Origin: Brachionus manjavacas
Taxonomy: Eukaryota; Rotifera; Eurotatoria; Ploima; Brachionidae
DNA length: 64,000 bases
NCBI GenBank assembly: GCA_019054805.1
Contig: JAHQIY010000031.1
Coordinates: forward strand, 62,001 to 126,000
Direction: 5' to 3'
The position numbers and the translations under genes are program-made. Below, piece by piece: positions 43,760 through 54,588 of this stretch (its first letter is position 1; each line of letters starts with the position of its first letter). The notes under the pieces were generated by a model that was given only the letters and a program-made list of their open reading frames with translations, did no database searches and was not told the DNA's origin.

Positions 43760-45043
43760 TTATTCTACCTGAAAGTGACCCAAAACTTGTGCTTTTAAAA
43801 TAATACCGCTTCTGTAACTAAGTTTCGGTACCAAGCGTGAAACATTATCTCGTCCCATTTTAAAAATTTCATCTTTTTCTCTATCGTAATAATACTGAGT
43901 TGCTGCTTTCTCAATTCTTTTAGTTTGCTTTTTGGACAATCCATTTTGAAATCGACCATTTATTCGATAATACAGTAATGTGTCATCTACATAGACGTCA
44001 AGACTTTTACGTGAAGTTGTGTCAATGTGATCATTAAAATCTTTATCAGTAATGGTTTTTAGTGAAAGCACTGGCCGACTAACAGCATCAGCGTTTAAAT
44101 GTTGGTTTCCTTTCCTATGGACTATCTCAAAGTCATAAGCTTGTAAATAGATAGCCCAACGGGCTAATCTTCCCGTAGGTTCATTGATGTTCATAAGCCA
44201 CATCAACGCGTAGTGATCTGTATTCACTAGAAATTTGAATCCATACAGCTCTGTGCGAAATTCTTTAATTGCGTACACAACTGTCAAACATTCTCTTTCA
44301 GTGCTGCTGTAATGAATTTCGGCACCTTTGAGTAGTCGTGACGCGTAAGCGCATACATACTCGTTTCCATTTTCATCAATTTGTGCTAGAATAGCGCCCA
44401 TCGCATAACCTGAAGCGTTGCAATGAAGTATAAATTTTCGATTCCAATCAGGTTGTCTAAGGACAGGTTCTGACGTCAGGGTCAATTTTAGATTTTCGAA
44501 CGATTCATGTTGAGGCTTTCCCCATTCAAATTTAATATCTTTTTTTACTAAGTCGTACAATGGTTTTGCAATTTTCGCAAAATCTTTTACGAAAATCCTA
44601 TAATAACCACATAAACCTAGAAAACATTGAACTTGCTTAACATTTTTGGGAGGTTTCCTTTTATTGATAGTCTCAAGTTTAGCTGGATCCATTTCTATTG
44701 TCGATCCAGATACTAAATGACCAAGAACTTTTACTTTTTTGGCGAACCAAATGCATTTGTTTGGTTTAATCTTAAGTTCTGCTTTTCTTAGAATGTTTCC
44801 TACTTCTATCAGATGCTCTAGGTGTTCTTTTATTGCTTTCGAGTGAATAATGATATCGTCAAGGTATACCTCTACAAACATTTTATTTCCAAATAGTCTG
44901 TGCATCATTCTGCTGAATTGAGCTGGGGCATTTTTTAATCCAAAAGGTAACCTTCTAAATTGGTAATGTCCGTCTGGAGTGGAGAATGCTGTTTTATCCT
45001 TCGAATCTGGGTGCATCTCTACTTGCCAGTAGCCAGACGTCAA
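43760..45043 (-). pseudogene. Reverse transcriptase and RNase H of Ty3/gypsy-A
   Basis: RT motifs are clear: TSGYWQVEMHP, RLPFGLKNAPAQFSRMM, VEVYLDDIIIHS (catalytic DD) and KVKVLGHLVS. RNase H follows with HCNASGYAMGAIL (where Asp is usual, Asn is present), STERECLTVVYAIKEFR and NADAVSR. The N-terminal RT part lies in another frame (45117-46625); the shift is around 45120-45180. The 3' end reaches the start of the integrase finger (VLGHFQVE) and then a stop. Confidence 0.9.
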
Positions 45044-45116
45044 GTCAAGTGTGGAGAAGTATACTGAGCCACTTAAACGTCTGAGAATGTCGTCAATTCT
45101 TGGAAGAGGCCAATTT

Positions 45117-47180
45117 TTAGTAACCGTCTTCTGGTTTAACTTTCTGTAATCGACAAAAAGCCTTATTTAACCCGTCTTTTTTGGGCATCAAAACAACTGG
45201 TGCCGACCATGGTGAGCTTGATTCTTCAATGATATCGTTTTCGAGCATGTACTGAACTTCTTTCCTAATATAGTCTCTCTTCTTTCCTAATACAGACTTT
45301 CTGTATGGTCTGATATAGATTGGGGTGTATTCTGTTAGCTTAATGATATGCTTGTCGACATTAGATTTTTTAAGATCTCTTACTTCTGCTGCGAATCTAT
45401 CTTTTATAGCATCAATAGCTTGCCTGAAGTGGTTGAGGTCATCATCTTTTAGGTCCTCTTGTGGTTTAATAACCAATTTATTTTTTGATTTTTCTAGAGG
45501 CCATTCGTCCTCGGACAGTTCAAAATCATCAGCGAATTTGATACTACACGCTTCTTCCGTGAGCAGTGTGTCCATTTCGTCATCCGAGTTCATCAAGATT
45601 ATATCGCTCGGAAATTTTATTAATTTTTGACTAGGTTTAAGACTAGCACCTGTTTGCATAAACCAATCGAGACCTAAAAGTCCATCGTTATCCTCGTGGT
45701 CTATTATCAAAAACTCCATAAAGCATACATGACCCTGAATGTCCAGTTTTATTTTTTCTGTTTTGCCGACTACCATGCTTATTGTATTATCAGCTGTTTT
45801 AATTTTCGAACTGGATGGTAAAATTCTTAATCCAAAATTATTAACATTTTTTCTTGAAATAATAGAGCTTGTGCATCCGCTGTCGATAGCGAACTTAACT
45901 GGTTTACCGTCTACAAGACCATTTATTCTCAGTAAGTTACCTGTTGTGCAAACGTATACGTATTCAGTATCACGATTACGATTGTTTGACTCTGGTTCTT
46001 CCGTTTCTTCTGCTAAGTATGATTTCTTCGGGTTGCTCCATTTTCCTTTGTTCTGATTCCTTCCATAATTTGATTTGTTATTGTTCTCGCCGCTAAACAA
46101 TTTCACTCTGCCATTTGCTTTAATGTGACCTAGTTTTTTACATCTGTAACAGACAGGGATTTTACCACTTTCATCTGTTTTATTTTTTAAGTTTTTTCCT
46201 CTATCAACTTCTTTCTCTCTTAAGTTATAGAATGATTTTAAGCGCTTCTTATAATTGTTTCTTGAATAATAAACGGGGACTGGCTTATTAACACTCCACG
46301 TACTCCTACTGAATATCCTAGCTTGAGTTATAGCATCGTCAAGTGTCTTGATATTTTTGCTTACCAACTCAGCTCTAACGCGGGGGTCAACCGCGTCAAA
46401 AAACATCCATACCAACTCGAACTCATCTATTTTTTCGATTTTGTTGGCAATTTGCTGGAATTTCAGAACATTTTCCTCATAATTCACGTCCAATTTGATT
46501 GCCTTTAATTCGGATCTTAAAGTTCTTTGGACATCGTCTGGCTTATAAGTGGCCAACAGGTGAGATTTCAACTCAACCCATGTCAGGTTTTCTTTCTTTT
46601 TCTTAAGATTCCTGACCAATTGCAAAGCATTACCTCTTAAAAATTTGTTAACTGCAGTGACTAATCTATTTTTATCAATTCCCTAGTCTTCCGCCTCTGT
46701 TTCGACAAGGTAGATCCATTCCTCAATTTTATCCTTGTCGTTTCCATATAGTTTTGGGATATCATTCATCTTAAACTGTGGACGTCTATTGAAAACTCTA
46801 TTTTCCATTGGTGACATGTCTGGATCAATAATTTGCTCTTGTTGATGAGTACTTTCCGTTGTAGTTGATAAGCTTGATTGAGGTGTCGATTTATTTTGAT
46901 GGCTTGCATCTGGTTGTTCCTTTTTCTTTAATACAAGTACCGCTCTTTGGGTCAGAAGACTAATTAAAAGTTTCTTAGGAGCCTTAGTAGCCGTTATTTT
47001 CTCCAACCAACCAGCTTGTTCTACCTCTGAGCCATTTACTAATGTTCCATTTTCCTCAAGGTAGTGAAAATCGGTTTCCAAGTGGTTCTGAGCATTTACC
47101 ATGTGAACAAGTGCCTGAACGGGCAAACTTTCGCAATATTCCATGGATATTGGCAATGAAAAGAAACTCATTGTGGACAT
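45117..47180 (-). pseudogene. Gag, nucleocapsid, protease and start of RT of Ty3/gypsy-A, with in-frame stop
   Basis: One frame runs from ATG at 47180, right after the primer site, to 45117, interrupted by a TAG at 46683-46685 in the capsid region. It includes capsid-like sequence, a zinc knuckle CYRCKKLGHIKANG in which the last Cys is replaced by Gly, the protease active site FAIDSGCTSSII with LLGLDWF, and the RT start SSPWSAPVVLMPKKDG before a frameshift. The TAG could be read through, but its place inside gag favours a nonsense mutation. Confidence 0.85.
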
Positions 47181-47189
47181 TTTTACTAA

Positions 47190-47207
47190 TCGCTGCTACC
47201 AAGATGA
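47190..47207 (-). promoter_or_regulatory. Likely primer-binding site of Ty3/gypsy-A
   Basis: Directly after the 5' LTR (read on the minus strand) comes TCATCTTGGTAGCAGCG. A TGGTAGCAG start a few bases from the LTR is usual for tRNA-primed LTR elements. Which tRNA is used cannot be decided here. Confidence 0.55.
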
Positions 47208-47468
47208 AAGGCGGGTTAATGAATGATAAAACAAGTATACTTTTGAATAGTTTATTAAATAATTGTTGAGCTCTAACAATTTATATAATTAGTGTAATCC
47301 CTAAAAATATCTCTCTAAGCACTGAGAATGGAATCATTATTTATACCCATGAGTTCGTGTCAAGAACACGGGCTTATAATTAAGACAAGATGTGAGCTAT
47401 TATATAAATGTTTATATCAGCATCTAGAAGCGTCTATCTTCTGAGATACGTGACAATTGTATTAATTC
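47208..47468 (-). repeat. 5' LTR of Ty3/gypsy-A
   Basis: Mate of 41620-41880. The one difference I could see is CCCTAAAAAT here versus CCCTAGAAAT in the other copy (plus strand). Confidence 0.95.
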
Positions 47469-48249
47469 TTTGTTATCATTGCGCATCAGTTGAGAAGCTG
47501 ATGATCAAGTGATACGTAGGCTGTATTACAAATTTTAGGCGACAAAATTCATAAAAGAAAACAATACGGACTACAAGCCAAACTTGGAAAAAACTTTAAA
47601 AGAGATTTCGACGCAGTTATTTCAACTTAATCAAAAAGTTAACCAGGCAGTCAATCAAAATAATTCAGACCAAATTGGCGTGAAAACTTAAAATCCCCGC
47701 GTTTGAAGCGAAGAGCGGCTACACCGGAATTAATTGAATCCGAGGCTGAGCTCTCAAACATATGTAAAAATTAAATTGAAGATAAAAGCTTAATTTAAAG
47801 AAAATTTTAATTTTTAGACACTCAAAAAGATTTTACCAACGAGCTTCGTAAAAAGTTGAAGGAAAAATTCCGGATGATATGAACATTACCATCGGATTTT
47901 ATCAAAAAATTGTTTTTGGAAATCAAAGGTAAAATAAACTTTTAACTCGAGTTTGTTCAAAAAAAAAATAATTTTCTTAAGCTTATTTGAAAAAGTTTGT
48001 TCCGTCTAAAAGTGATTTTAGTACGGCCTGGTTTAATGCAACAAACAGTATAAAAAACGATCGAGCAGCTGCAAAAAAATAAGTAAAGGCATAAACTTTT
48101 GTGTTTTTTTATTGTATTATCTTAAATTACGTAAATTTACGTGTAAAATCCACGTGGCGTAGCGCTACATCATATTGAAAAAGAGAGTTACAAAGTATGT
48201 GTTTTAATTAAATTCATATTCGAAACGTTTGTTTTTACTTTTTAATTAG

Positions 48250-48474
48250 CTCTAGAACAAGTCAAACTCAAACTCACACGCGACCGAATTATAGAACTCA
48301 GTGTCTTTCTACAAGAGTTTCAACCGGACATTTTGTCCATCAAAGAAGAAAAACTAACTGAGGAACAAGTAAATACCTTTATTAGATTTTCATGCTACTT
48401 TGCTCACTTTAAACCCAGACAAGTAAATCCTACGCATGGGAGTGGAGTTTTAATACTTAAAAAAGAGAAGTTTT
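48250..48474 (+). pseudogene. LINE endonuclease N-terminal fragment, cut by Ty3/gypsy-B
   Basis: Reads TRDRIIELSVFLQEFQPDIL, SIKEEKLTEEQVNTFI, and THGSGVLILKKEKF. PDIL.IKE.KL (the catalytic Glu) and G.GV.IL are N-terminal APE-endonuclease motifs of non-LTR elements. It is preceded by TTTTTAATTAG, a possible acceptor, with a GTATGT donor at about 48195, so this may be a spliced gene. It ends exactly where the truncated LTR begins. The far end of the same domain (SDHSPV) is at 54916-54997. Confidence 0.65.
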
Positions 48475-48729
48475 AAATTGGATCAGTGTAAACTGAATCG
48501 AATTTCAAGTATAAAACACTGTGAAAACAGTTTGTATAAAAAATATTATTGTTATTATTATTATTTTTTTCTATATAATTTTTTCTGTAGTATTTTCTTT
48601 ATATATTGTATTTCGGCTAGAAGTGGCCTTTTTCATTTATTTAAATAAACATAAAACAAAGAACAATTTCTTTTATTTCTTGTTAGGACCTAAGTAACAT
48701 AGAGACATAAATTATATAGGCTCGTAACA
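48475..48729 (+). repeat. 5' LTR of Ty3/gypsy-B, truncated
   Basis: Matches 54661-54915 throughout. The missing first 72 bp include the LTR start TGTTGTAGTCC. Confidence 0.95.
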
Positions 48730-48748
48730 TTGGCGTCCCTAAGGTGTT
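48730..48748 (+). promoter_or_regulatory. Primer-binding site of Ty3/gypsy-B
   Basis: TTGGCGTCCCTAAGGTG follows the LTR's terminal CGTAACA directly. TGGCG starts are usual for tRNA-primed Ty3/gypsy elements. Confidence 0.65.
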
Positions 48749-48986
48749 AATTCTTGTTAAGAATAGAAACGAACCACGCGTAAGGAAAAATTTTAGTCAA
48801 CGTGATTAAATCTTTCCTATCTTTTCTTTCTATTCTTTCTTTGTAAACTATTAGATGTGGAATCAAATAGTATTCACGTTTATATTGTTCACAGTGTGCA
48901 AAACCACGTGTGCATTAAGTTTTTTTAAAAAACCCACATTTTTTTAAAAACTTGTATCCATTTTAATCAGGTCGATTTCTAATACT

Positions 48987-49789
48987 TTGTGTGTAAAATG
49001 TAAAATGGCGAGTTACGACACAGACACAGTGAACAATCACATTCAAAACACGTCCGATAGCGATGGAAACAATAAGCCAGTTCAACCACACGAACCGTAT
49101 CAACACCATAGACCGTTTAACAGAAATAGATACAGCTACAATCAGCAGCAGAACGAAAGAGTACAATTCAATTACAACCAGCACAGCAACAATGGCCAAA
49201 TTCAACAAAATCAAAGTGCGGAGGTTCCATTCCAACCTAAATTAAATAAACCAATGAGTGAACACAATGACTTGAACAAAATTTTAGTTCTTGGTAAAGG
49301 TGAAGCCCAAGTGAATTGTTGTCGCCCAATTTTAGGACAAGCATTATTCAATAACACATTAGTTGATTACATGTGTGATAGTGGTGCTTACAAAACGATA
49401 ATTAATTACAAAACTTTTAATTTACTAAAAAGACACGATCCGGACACGGTGATGAGGTCTTACAACGGAAGCAAATTGTTTTCATGCACAATGAGATAAA
49501 AATTATGGTAGCTGTTTACTTGAAAAGGTGTTTAATTATTCCACATTTTAGGTTGGAAAATACGATGGTGATTGTCACCGAAAATATTTCTGTTTATGCT
49601 TGTTTGTTGGGAAGAGGTGTAATTAGTAAATTACCATTATTGTTTCACCATTTTAATTCAATTCATGCGACTATTAAAGAAATGTCTTGTGAGATAAGGC
49701 GAATTTTCGATCTTGAAATGCATGCAAAATGGCAACAGAGAAGGATCAATAAAAACCAATCGAACGAAGCCACGAGTGATTCTTACTAA
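48987..49789 (+). pseudogene. Nucleocapsid remnant and protease of Ty3/gypsy-B
   Basis: The first ORF (to 49499) opens with CVKCKMASYDTD, perhaps a finger remnant, then an Asn/Gln-rich tract and the protease site VDYMCDSGAYKTII. A frame change near 49490 leads to the second part (49484-49789) with LLGRGVISKLPL. No capsid region exists between the primer site and this ORF, so gag has lost most of its length. Confidence 0.75.
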
Positions 49790-50013
49790 CAAAGTCAATG
49801 TTTAATCGAAAAGTTGAGAGATTCAAATTTTATTGAGACCGTAGAGTCTAGACTGAAACCAGACGATGATAAGAGCGCGACCAAGGTGAAGCGAATCGCA
49901 ATAGAAATCATATAAAAATAGAAAATGTTCATCTAAAAAGTCAACTAAGAGTAAATTTAAATAAATTTTTTAATGATTTCAAAACGGAAAAATCCGACGA
50001 CAAACAAAAATTT

Positions 50014-51034
50014 TTGGATGAACAAGAGGACAGTTTTGAATTGGAGAGCATTTTTCGAGAAGTAAATTCAGTTCAAAATCAAGTAGTGGAGAAACCAATT
50101 TTGAAAAAGGAGATGCTAGATAGAGCGTTGGTCACGGTGAATACAGAGGGCTCAAAAGCAAACCTTGAGTCAAGCGATTCGGAATTGGACAGTGATACTT
50201 TTAGTGATTCAAACACAGTAAAAATGGGTGAACCAGAATCGTTTTTAAAGAGAGAAAGAATTCGAAAATGCAGAAGAGCTGATTAAGAAAAGTTTTGAAG
50301 AAGTTGCTGCAAAGTCTCTAATTGATTTGATCCCAGGAAAAAATCATGGTTTCACATTTAAAATTGATTTTATCGACCTGAATCAGAGACCGATACGATT
50401 CAAATGCAGACCCTTGCCGTGGAATTTGAAAGACAAAGTACAGCAGGAAATTGAGAGTCAAGTTCAAGCAGGTATTATTCCCCCGAGCAAAAGCCCGTGG
50501 TGCTTTCCAATCAGAGTGGTTGACAAACCAAACGGTGGCATACGAATCACAGTTGACTACAAGGAATTAAATAGAGTCATTAAGGACGATAATCAACCAC
50601 TTCCATCAATAAATGACTTATATAACATGAAGACAAATGCCGATTTGTTTACCAAAATCGATCTAAAGTCAGCTTACCACCAGATACCAGTTCACCACGA
50701 CAGCATTGAAGCAACAGCTTTTATATGTGAATTTGGAGTTTTTGAATATATTTACATGCCAATGGGAATAAAGATTGCACCAGCAAAGTTTCAAAAATTT
50801 ATGGAAAAAGTTTTTGGTGAATTCATTAAGAAGAGAATTTTCGGTGTATTTTTGGATGATTGTATTGTTTCTACCAACACACAAAAATATGGATTAAAAA
50901 CACACATAATCACTGTGATAGACGTGGTCAAAACATTGAAAAATAATTTATTAAAAATTTCGTTAGAGAAAAGCGTTACACTGGCTTTTCAAATTGAATT
51001 ATTAGGAAACGTCATCACCAAAAATCAAATATAA
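50014..51034 (+). pseudogene. Reverse transcriptase of Ty3/gypsy-B
   Basis: An acidic linker (50014-50286) is followed, after a stop, by the RT ORF (50327-51034). Motifs are SPWCFPIRVVDKPNGGIRI, TKIDLKSAYHQIPV, YMPMGIKIAPAKFQKFM, FGVFLDDCIVST (catalytic DD) and ELLGNVI. A stop at 51032 ends it; the thumb continues at 51060-51160 (LGVVNYYRRFI) in another frame. Confidence 0.9.
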
Positions 51035-51165
51035 CCAAACCCAAACCGCGCAAAGTGTTTAGAGTTGAAACCAAAACCAGTCACAGTGAAAGAACTGCAA
51101 TCTTGGTTAGGAGTTGTCAATTATTACAGGCGATTTATTAAAAATATGCTCAGAGAACTAAACCG

Positions 51166-51800
51166 TTGTACGACCTAATGAACTTAAAAAATGTTCCGAG
51201 CAAACTAAGAAAGAAAAATGGTGCAGTTGATGGAAAAAAAGTTGTGCTCGTTTGGAACAGTAAAGCGGAGAAAAACTTCCTAAAATTAAGAAAAATTTTG
51301 TGCAGCAAATTAGTACTTGCATTACCCAATTTTAGCGAACAAATGATTCTCATCATTGATGCGTGTGAGTATGGTTATGGAGCAGTGCTTCAGCAAATTG
51401 TTGATAACATTAACCGTCCTATTGCTTATTTTTCGCGGAATTACACCACCCTCACAAAAACTACTCCACAACCGAGAAAGAATTATTGGCCGTAGTTATG
51501 TCAACCGAGTACTTCCACCAATATCTTTACGGTAAATTTTTCACGGTGAAAATCGACCATTTACCACTTACTTAGATTAAAAAGAAAAAAGATACGCATC
51601 CAAGATTGGAACGTTGGTTATTAAGATTGTCTATTTACAATTTTGAAATTGTCTACAAACCAGGAAAAGACAACGTCGTTGCCGACATGTTGTCAAGATT
51701 ACTCGATGAAAATTTAGTTGAGTCTGAAGAGTTTGATTATCACGATAATCTAGTCGCACCAATAAGAGAAGAGAATCATGATTTGATTTTTGACAGTGAA
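51166..51800 (+). pseudogene. RNase H of Ty3/gypsy-B
   Basis: 51166-51495 reads LVWNSKAEKNFLKLRKIL, ILIIDACEYGYGAVL and RPIAYFSRNY. A frame change near 51470 is followed by the end of the domain at 51606 on (RLSIYNFEIVYKPGKDNVVAD, MLSRL). These are the RNase H/connection motifs of Ty3/gypsy pol. Confidence 0.85.
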
Positions 51801-53594
51801 ACGGGTGGTCAGAAAAGCACCGAAAATGATAAAAGTGTTCATGATGTAGAACAGGTTCCAAATTGGCAAAGTGTCGAGAGTGTTGATAAATTAAGCATCG
51901 AATGGGTTCAGAAGCAAGAAAAGGATAAAGACCTGTTGTGGATTAAAGATTTGATTGAACATCACGGTGATAAAAAACCAAAAATATTAATTTTCGAAAA
52001 TGTTACTAGAAGAATATTGTTTAGACAATTTGAGAATTTGTTTATACAAGATGGAATTTTGTACCGTCACAGTGAAGACCGTAATGGTTACAAAATCACA
52101 CAGCTTGTTTTGCCAAAAAAATGGTTGAGAAAGTTAAAGAACAAGTGCATTCATCAGTTTTTAATGGTCATCTTGGCAAATCAAAAACAACAAGCAAAAT
52201 TACAGATCGTTTTTATAGGCCACTACTTATAGAAATCATCAAAGAGTGCATAAAAAAGTGTGATATTTGCCAAAAAACAAAGAATACACAACCTAAACGA
52301 CTGGCGGAGATGTTATATTTAACACCGTGTAGGCCAAACCAAATTATAACAACCGATTTGACAGGCCCATTTAAAAAAACAGCAAGAGGCAATACAAATA
52401 TACAAATTATTTGTGATTCATTCACAAAATTTATAGAGCTTTATGCACTACAAGATACAAAAGCACCACAAATTGCATACAACGTGGTTGACGAGTGGTC
52501 ATGCACGTTTGGTGTACCCGAGGCAGTATTGTCTGATGGAGGTAAACAGTACCAATCAAAACTGATGGACCTAATTTACGAACACTTGGACATTAAAAAG
52601 TTAAAGACAACTCCTTTTCACCCACAATGTGATGGCCAAAGTGAACGATCCATCCAGACCATAAAAAACATGATTAAGGCTTACATTGATGAAGACCAGA
52701 ATGATTGGGATTTGAACTTAAAAAAATTTGCATTTGCTTATAATACAGCTGTTCACAGTGTAACCAAACAAACACCGTTTGAGATGATGTTTTGAAGACG
52801 CCCAAGAATACCCATTGATGTAGTTTTTCCAAATAATGATGTTCATGATCGATTACCAATTTTACGAGAGTTCAAAATTGTCGATAATCACAGTGAAATT
52901 ACTGTTAGAAGATTGCGAAGAACTTTTAGCAAAAAATACACCGGAAATAGCTAAAAAATATTTGGAAGAGACGAAAGAAAAATTAACGAAAAGTTATAAA
53001 ACTGTACAAAAGAATCGAGACATGAGGATGGAAAAAGCAAAACTAGATCATGATCGCAAAATTAAAAAGTTTGTGTACAATATCGGAGATTTTGTGTTAA
53101 CTGACCATCCAAAATTGAAAAAAGGTGTATCCCACGGTTTGGCACACAAGTACTATGGACCGTACGTAATTGTAGGAAAAAATGAAAATAAATGCGATTA
53201 TTTAATACGTTTGGCTTCAAATCCAAAGGCAAAAATCAAGCAATTACATAAAAATAGACTCAAATTATATTATTACGGTGGTATTCCAATTGAAAAAATT
53301 AGTGAGGAGTCAGAGAGCGAAATGATTGAGCATGGTGGTTCTAAGCCAAAAAGAGCGTATAAGAAAAATCCAAGTAATCCGAGATCGAAAACGAAAATTC
53401 ATAATTCTGAAACTGAGACAGAATCTACAAGTTCCACGGCTGAGACAACTGAGAACGAACAAATACGAACAAATTCCAGGATCGTCAGCAGTCACAGTGA
53501 CTCTACTGAAGAACAAAAAATTACTGACTCGACAATCATAAACAAACGCCCTATAAGGCAAAGAAAAGTACCAGATAGCCTTAATTACCATTAA
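51800..53594 (+). pseudogene. Integrase of Ty3/gypsy-B
   Basis: In three overlapping or adjacent ORFs: linker and start (to 52232), zinc finger and core (52121-52795), and C-terminus (52836-53594). The HHCC finger (FNGHLGKSKT..KKCDICQ) and all three catalytic residues (TTDLTGPF, VLSDGGKQYQS, GQSERSIQTIK) are present. The C-terminal part has YGPYVIVGK and LHKNRLKLYY, then a Ser/Thr/Glu-rich tail. Frameshift near 52125 and stop plus shift near 52795-52835. Confidence 0.9.
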
Positions 53595-53846
53595 AGTAAT
53601 TAATATTAGTTGATAAATTAAAATTAAAAAGTTACTAAATTAAAAAATTGTAAATAATAAATAAAAAATTGTAAATCGGACAAAAAAAAAAAAAAAATTA
53701 AAACTTCAATTAATTATTTAAAAAATTATGGAAAATTAAAATTTTTCAAATTAAAAATTTTTCTAAAAATCCATGCTTTATAGTTTCATTGTAGTCAAAT
53801 TAAAATAAATTAAATTACATAAAATTGTAAATTAAAACGCACAGTG

Positions 53847-54527
53847 ATGGAACGCGAAATCTACGACATTTATGTTACAAACGTTTCGATCGTAAAATCA
53901 AGCAAAGCCGAACGCACCTATCGACAAGCGACGCAAGACGCCTTTTTTAGAGCAATCAGTAACTATGTTATTTTTGAGGGCCTTGTTGACATGGTGGGCC
54001 TAGTCGACCTCGTAAAAATACCGAAATATTGCGAGGAACACGACGGGACAACTTATGTGGCATTTGTCCGTTTCGATAAACCCGAAAATCACCGTGAAGC
54101 GGTTAAAATGATAAACGATATGATTAAGTTTTACAATCGAAAATTGTTGGCAAAGTTGAACGATGTTTGTTCCGGGGATGGGCAATGGCATCGATCCGGA
54201 AATAAGCTGAGGTTATTTGATAACCAGAGAGTCTACTACCACGGTGAAAAGGTAAAATATATTAAAAAGCACAACGAGTTGTTGGAAAGCAAAGAGGCAA
54301 AAATGATTCTGAAGGGAAGAGCTGGAGAGAGAGAAGAAAGAGAGAGAGGTGGCCCGGAGCGACTTAAAAAAGACCAAAGGGCGTTGGAGCGGGCAGAGCG
54401 GAAAATTGCCGAGTTGTTGGAGAACAAAGCCAGAATTGTTGCAGCTGCGGAGAGCATAGGTGAGGCCAACAAAAAGATGGCGAAGGATATTGATGTGGTG
54501 GAAAAACGATTGGAGTCGTGCCACTGA
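53847..54527 (+). CDS. Intact extra ORF of Ty3/gypsy-B: RRM-like fold plus coiled coil
   Basis: 226 codons from the ATG at 53847. IYDIYVTNVS near the N-terminus fits the RNP2 strand of an RNA-recognition motif, and TTYVAFVRFDKPENHREAVK about 65 residues later fits RNP1 plus the second helix (aromatic residues at the expected places). The C-terminal half (from about residue 145) is strongly charged and heptad-like (ERLKKDQRALERAERKIAEL, IGEANKKMAKDIDVVEKRLE). There is no signal peptide or membrane helix, so it is not an envelope. RRM plus coiled coil recalls ORF1 proteins of LINEs, which coat element RNA; a similar role here is inference. It is richer in G+C than pol and has no stop or frameshift, unlike everything upstream. 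Confidence 0.7.
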   Translation: MEREIYDIYVTNVSIVKSSKAERTYRQATQDAFFRAISNYVIFEGLVDMVGLVDLVKIPKYCEEHDGTTYVAFVRFDKPENHREAVKMINDMIKFYNRKLLAKLNDVCSGDGQWHRSGNKLRLFDNQRVYYHGEKVKYIKKHNELLESKEAKMILKGRAGEREERERGGPERLKKDQRALERAERKIAELLENKARIVAAAESIGEANKKMAKDIDVVEKRLESCH

Positions 54528-54576
54528 GACGAAGACCAATAATGTATTTTTGTTAATTTAATGTTTTGTCTTCTAT

Positions 54577-54586
54577 AGGGGGAAGG
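54577..54586 (+). promoter_or_regulatory. Polypurine tract of Ty3/gypsy-B
   Basis: AGGGGGAAGG lies two bases before the TG of the 3' LTR, the expected place for the plus-strand primer. Confidence 0.8.
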
Positions 54587-54588
54587 TA

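Larger units (their letters stand above)
41620..47468 (-). mobile_element. Ty3/gypsy LTR retrotransposon A
   Basis: Two 261-bp LTRs (41620-41880 and 47208-47468) differ at one base that I could see. The 5-bp duplication TTTGT lies outside both (41615-41619 and 47469-47473). All coding parts are on the minus strand: gag, protease, reverse transcriptase, RNase H, integrase, and a third ORF after pol. Pol order RT-RNase H-integrase identifies Ty3/gypsy. Near-identical LTRs mean a recent insertion, yet the coding part carries a stop in gag, a frameshift in RT and a deletion in integrase, so this copy probably moved using proteins from another copy. Confidence 0.95.
40667..48082 (+). pseudogene. 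Second gene of the Tc1-type element, split by the retrotransposon
   Basis: Exon 1 (40667-40939) starts MPP, hits a stop at codon 4, then reads a Lys/Glu-rich stretch (TKKKKNETDSSETEVEEREE) and DDEIEIIPIIYEVPDID, and ends at GTAATT. A piece at about 41500-41569 reads KYVLVDAVILNDTIFKVPEKK. Beyond the Ty3/gypsy insert, 47560-47780 reads PNLEKTLKEISTQLFQLNQK and SPRLKRRAATPELIESEAEL. After a GTAAAA..TTTTTAG intron (about 47773-47818) come TQKDFTNELRKKLK, MNITIGFYQKIVFGNQ and finally YLKKFVPSKSDFSTAWFNAT, ending at a stop at 48080-48082. Acidic/basic N-terminus, a coiled-coil-like middle and a compact C-terminal domain; the family is unknown to me. Frameshift near 47870. Confidence 0.5.
39222..48168. 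mobile_element. Tc1/mariner-type element with two genes, interrupted by Ty3/gypsy-A
   Basis: The left end CAGTAGCGCTACGCCACGTG (from 39222, preceded by TA) is followed by GATTTTACGTAAATTTACG. The right end (48126-48168) is the inverse: ACGTAAATTTACG..GTAAAATCCACGTGG..CGTAGCGCTAC. The last bases on the right differ (ATCATA instead of TGTA). Between them are a minus-strand DDE transposase relic and a plus-strand second gene whose parts lie on both sides of the Ty3/gypsy element. Without that insert the element is about 3.1 kb. CAGT termini and TA target fit Tc1/mariner. Confidence 0.75.
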
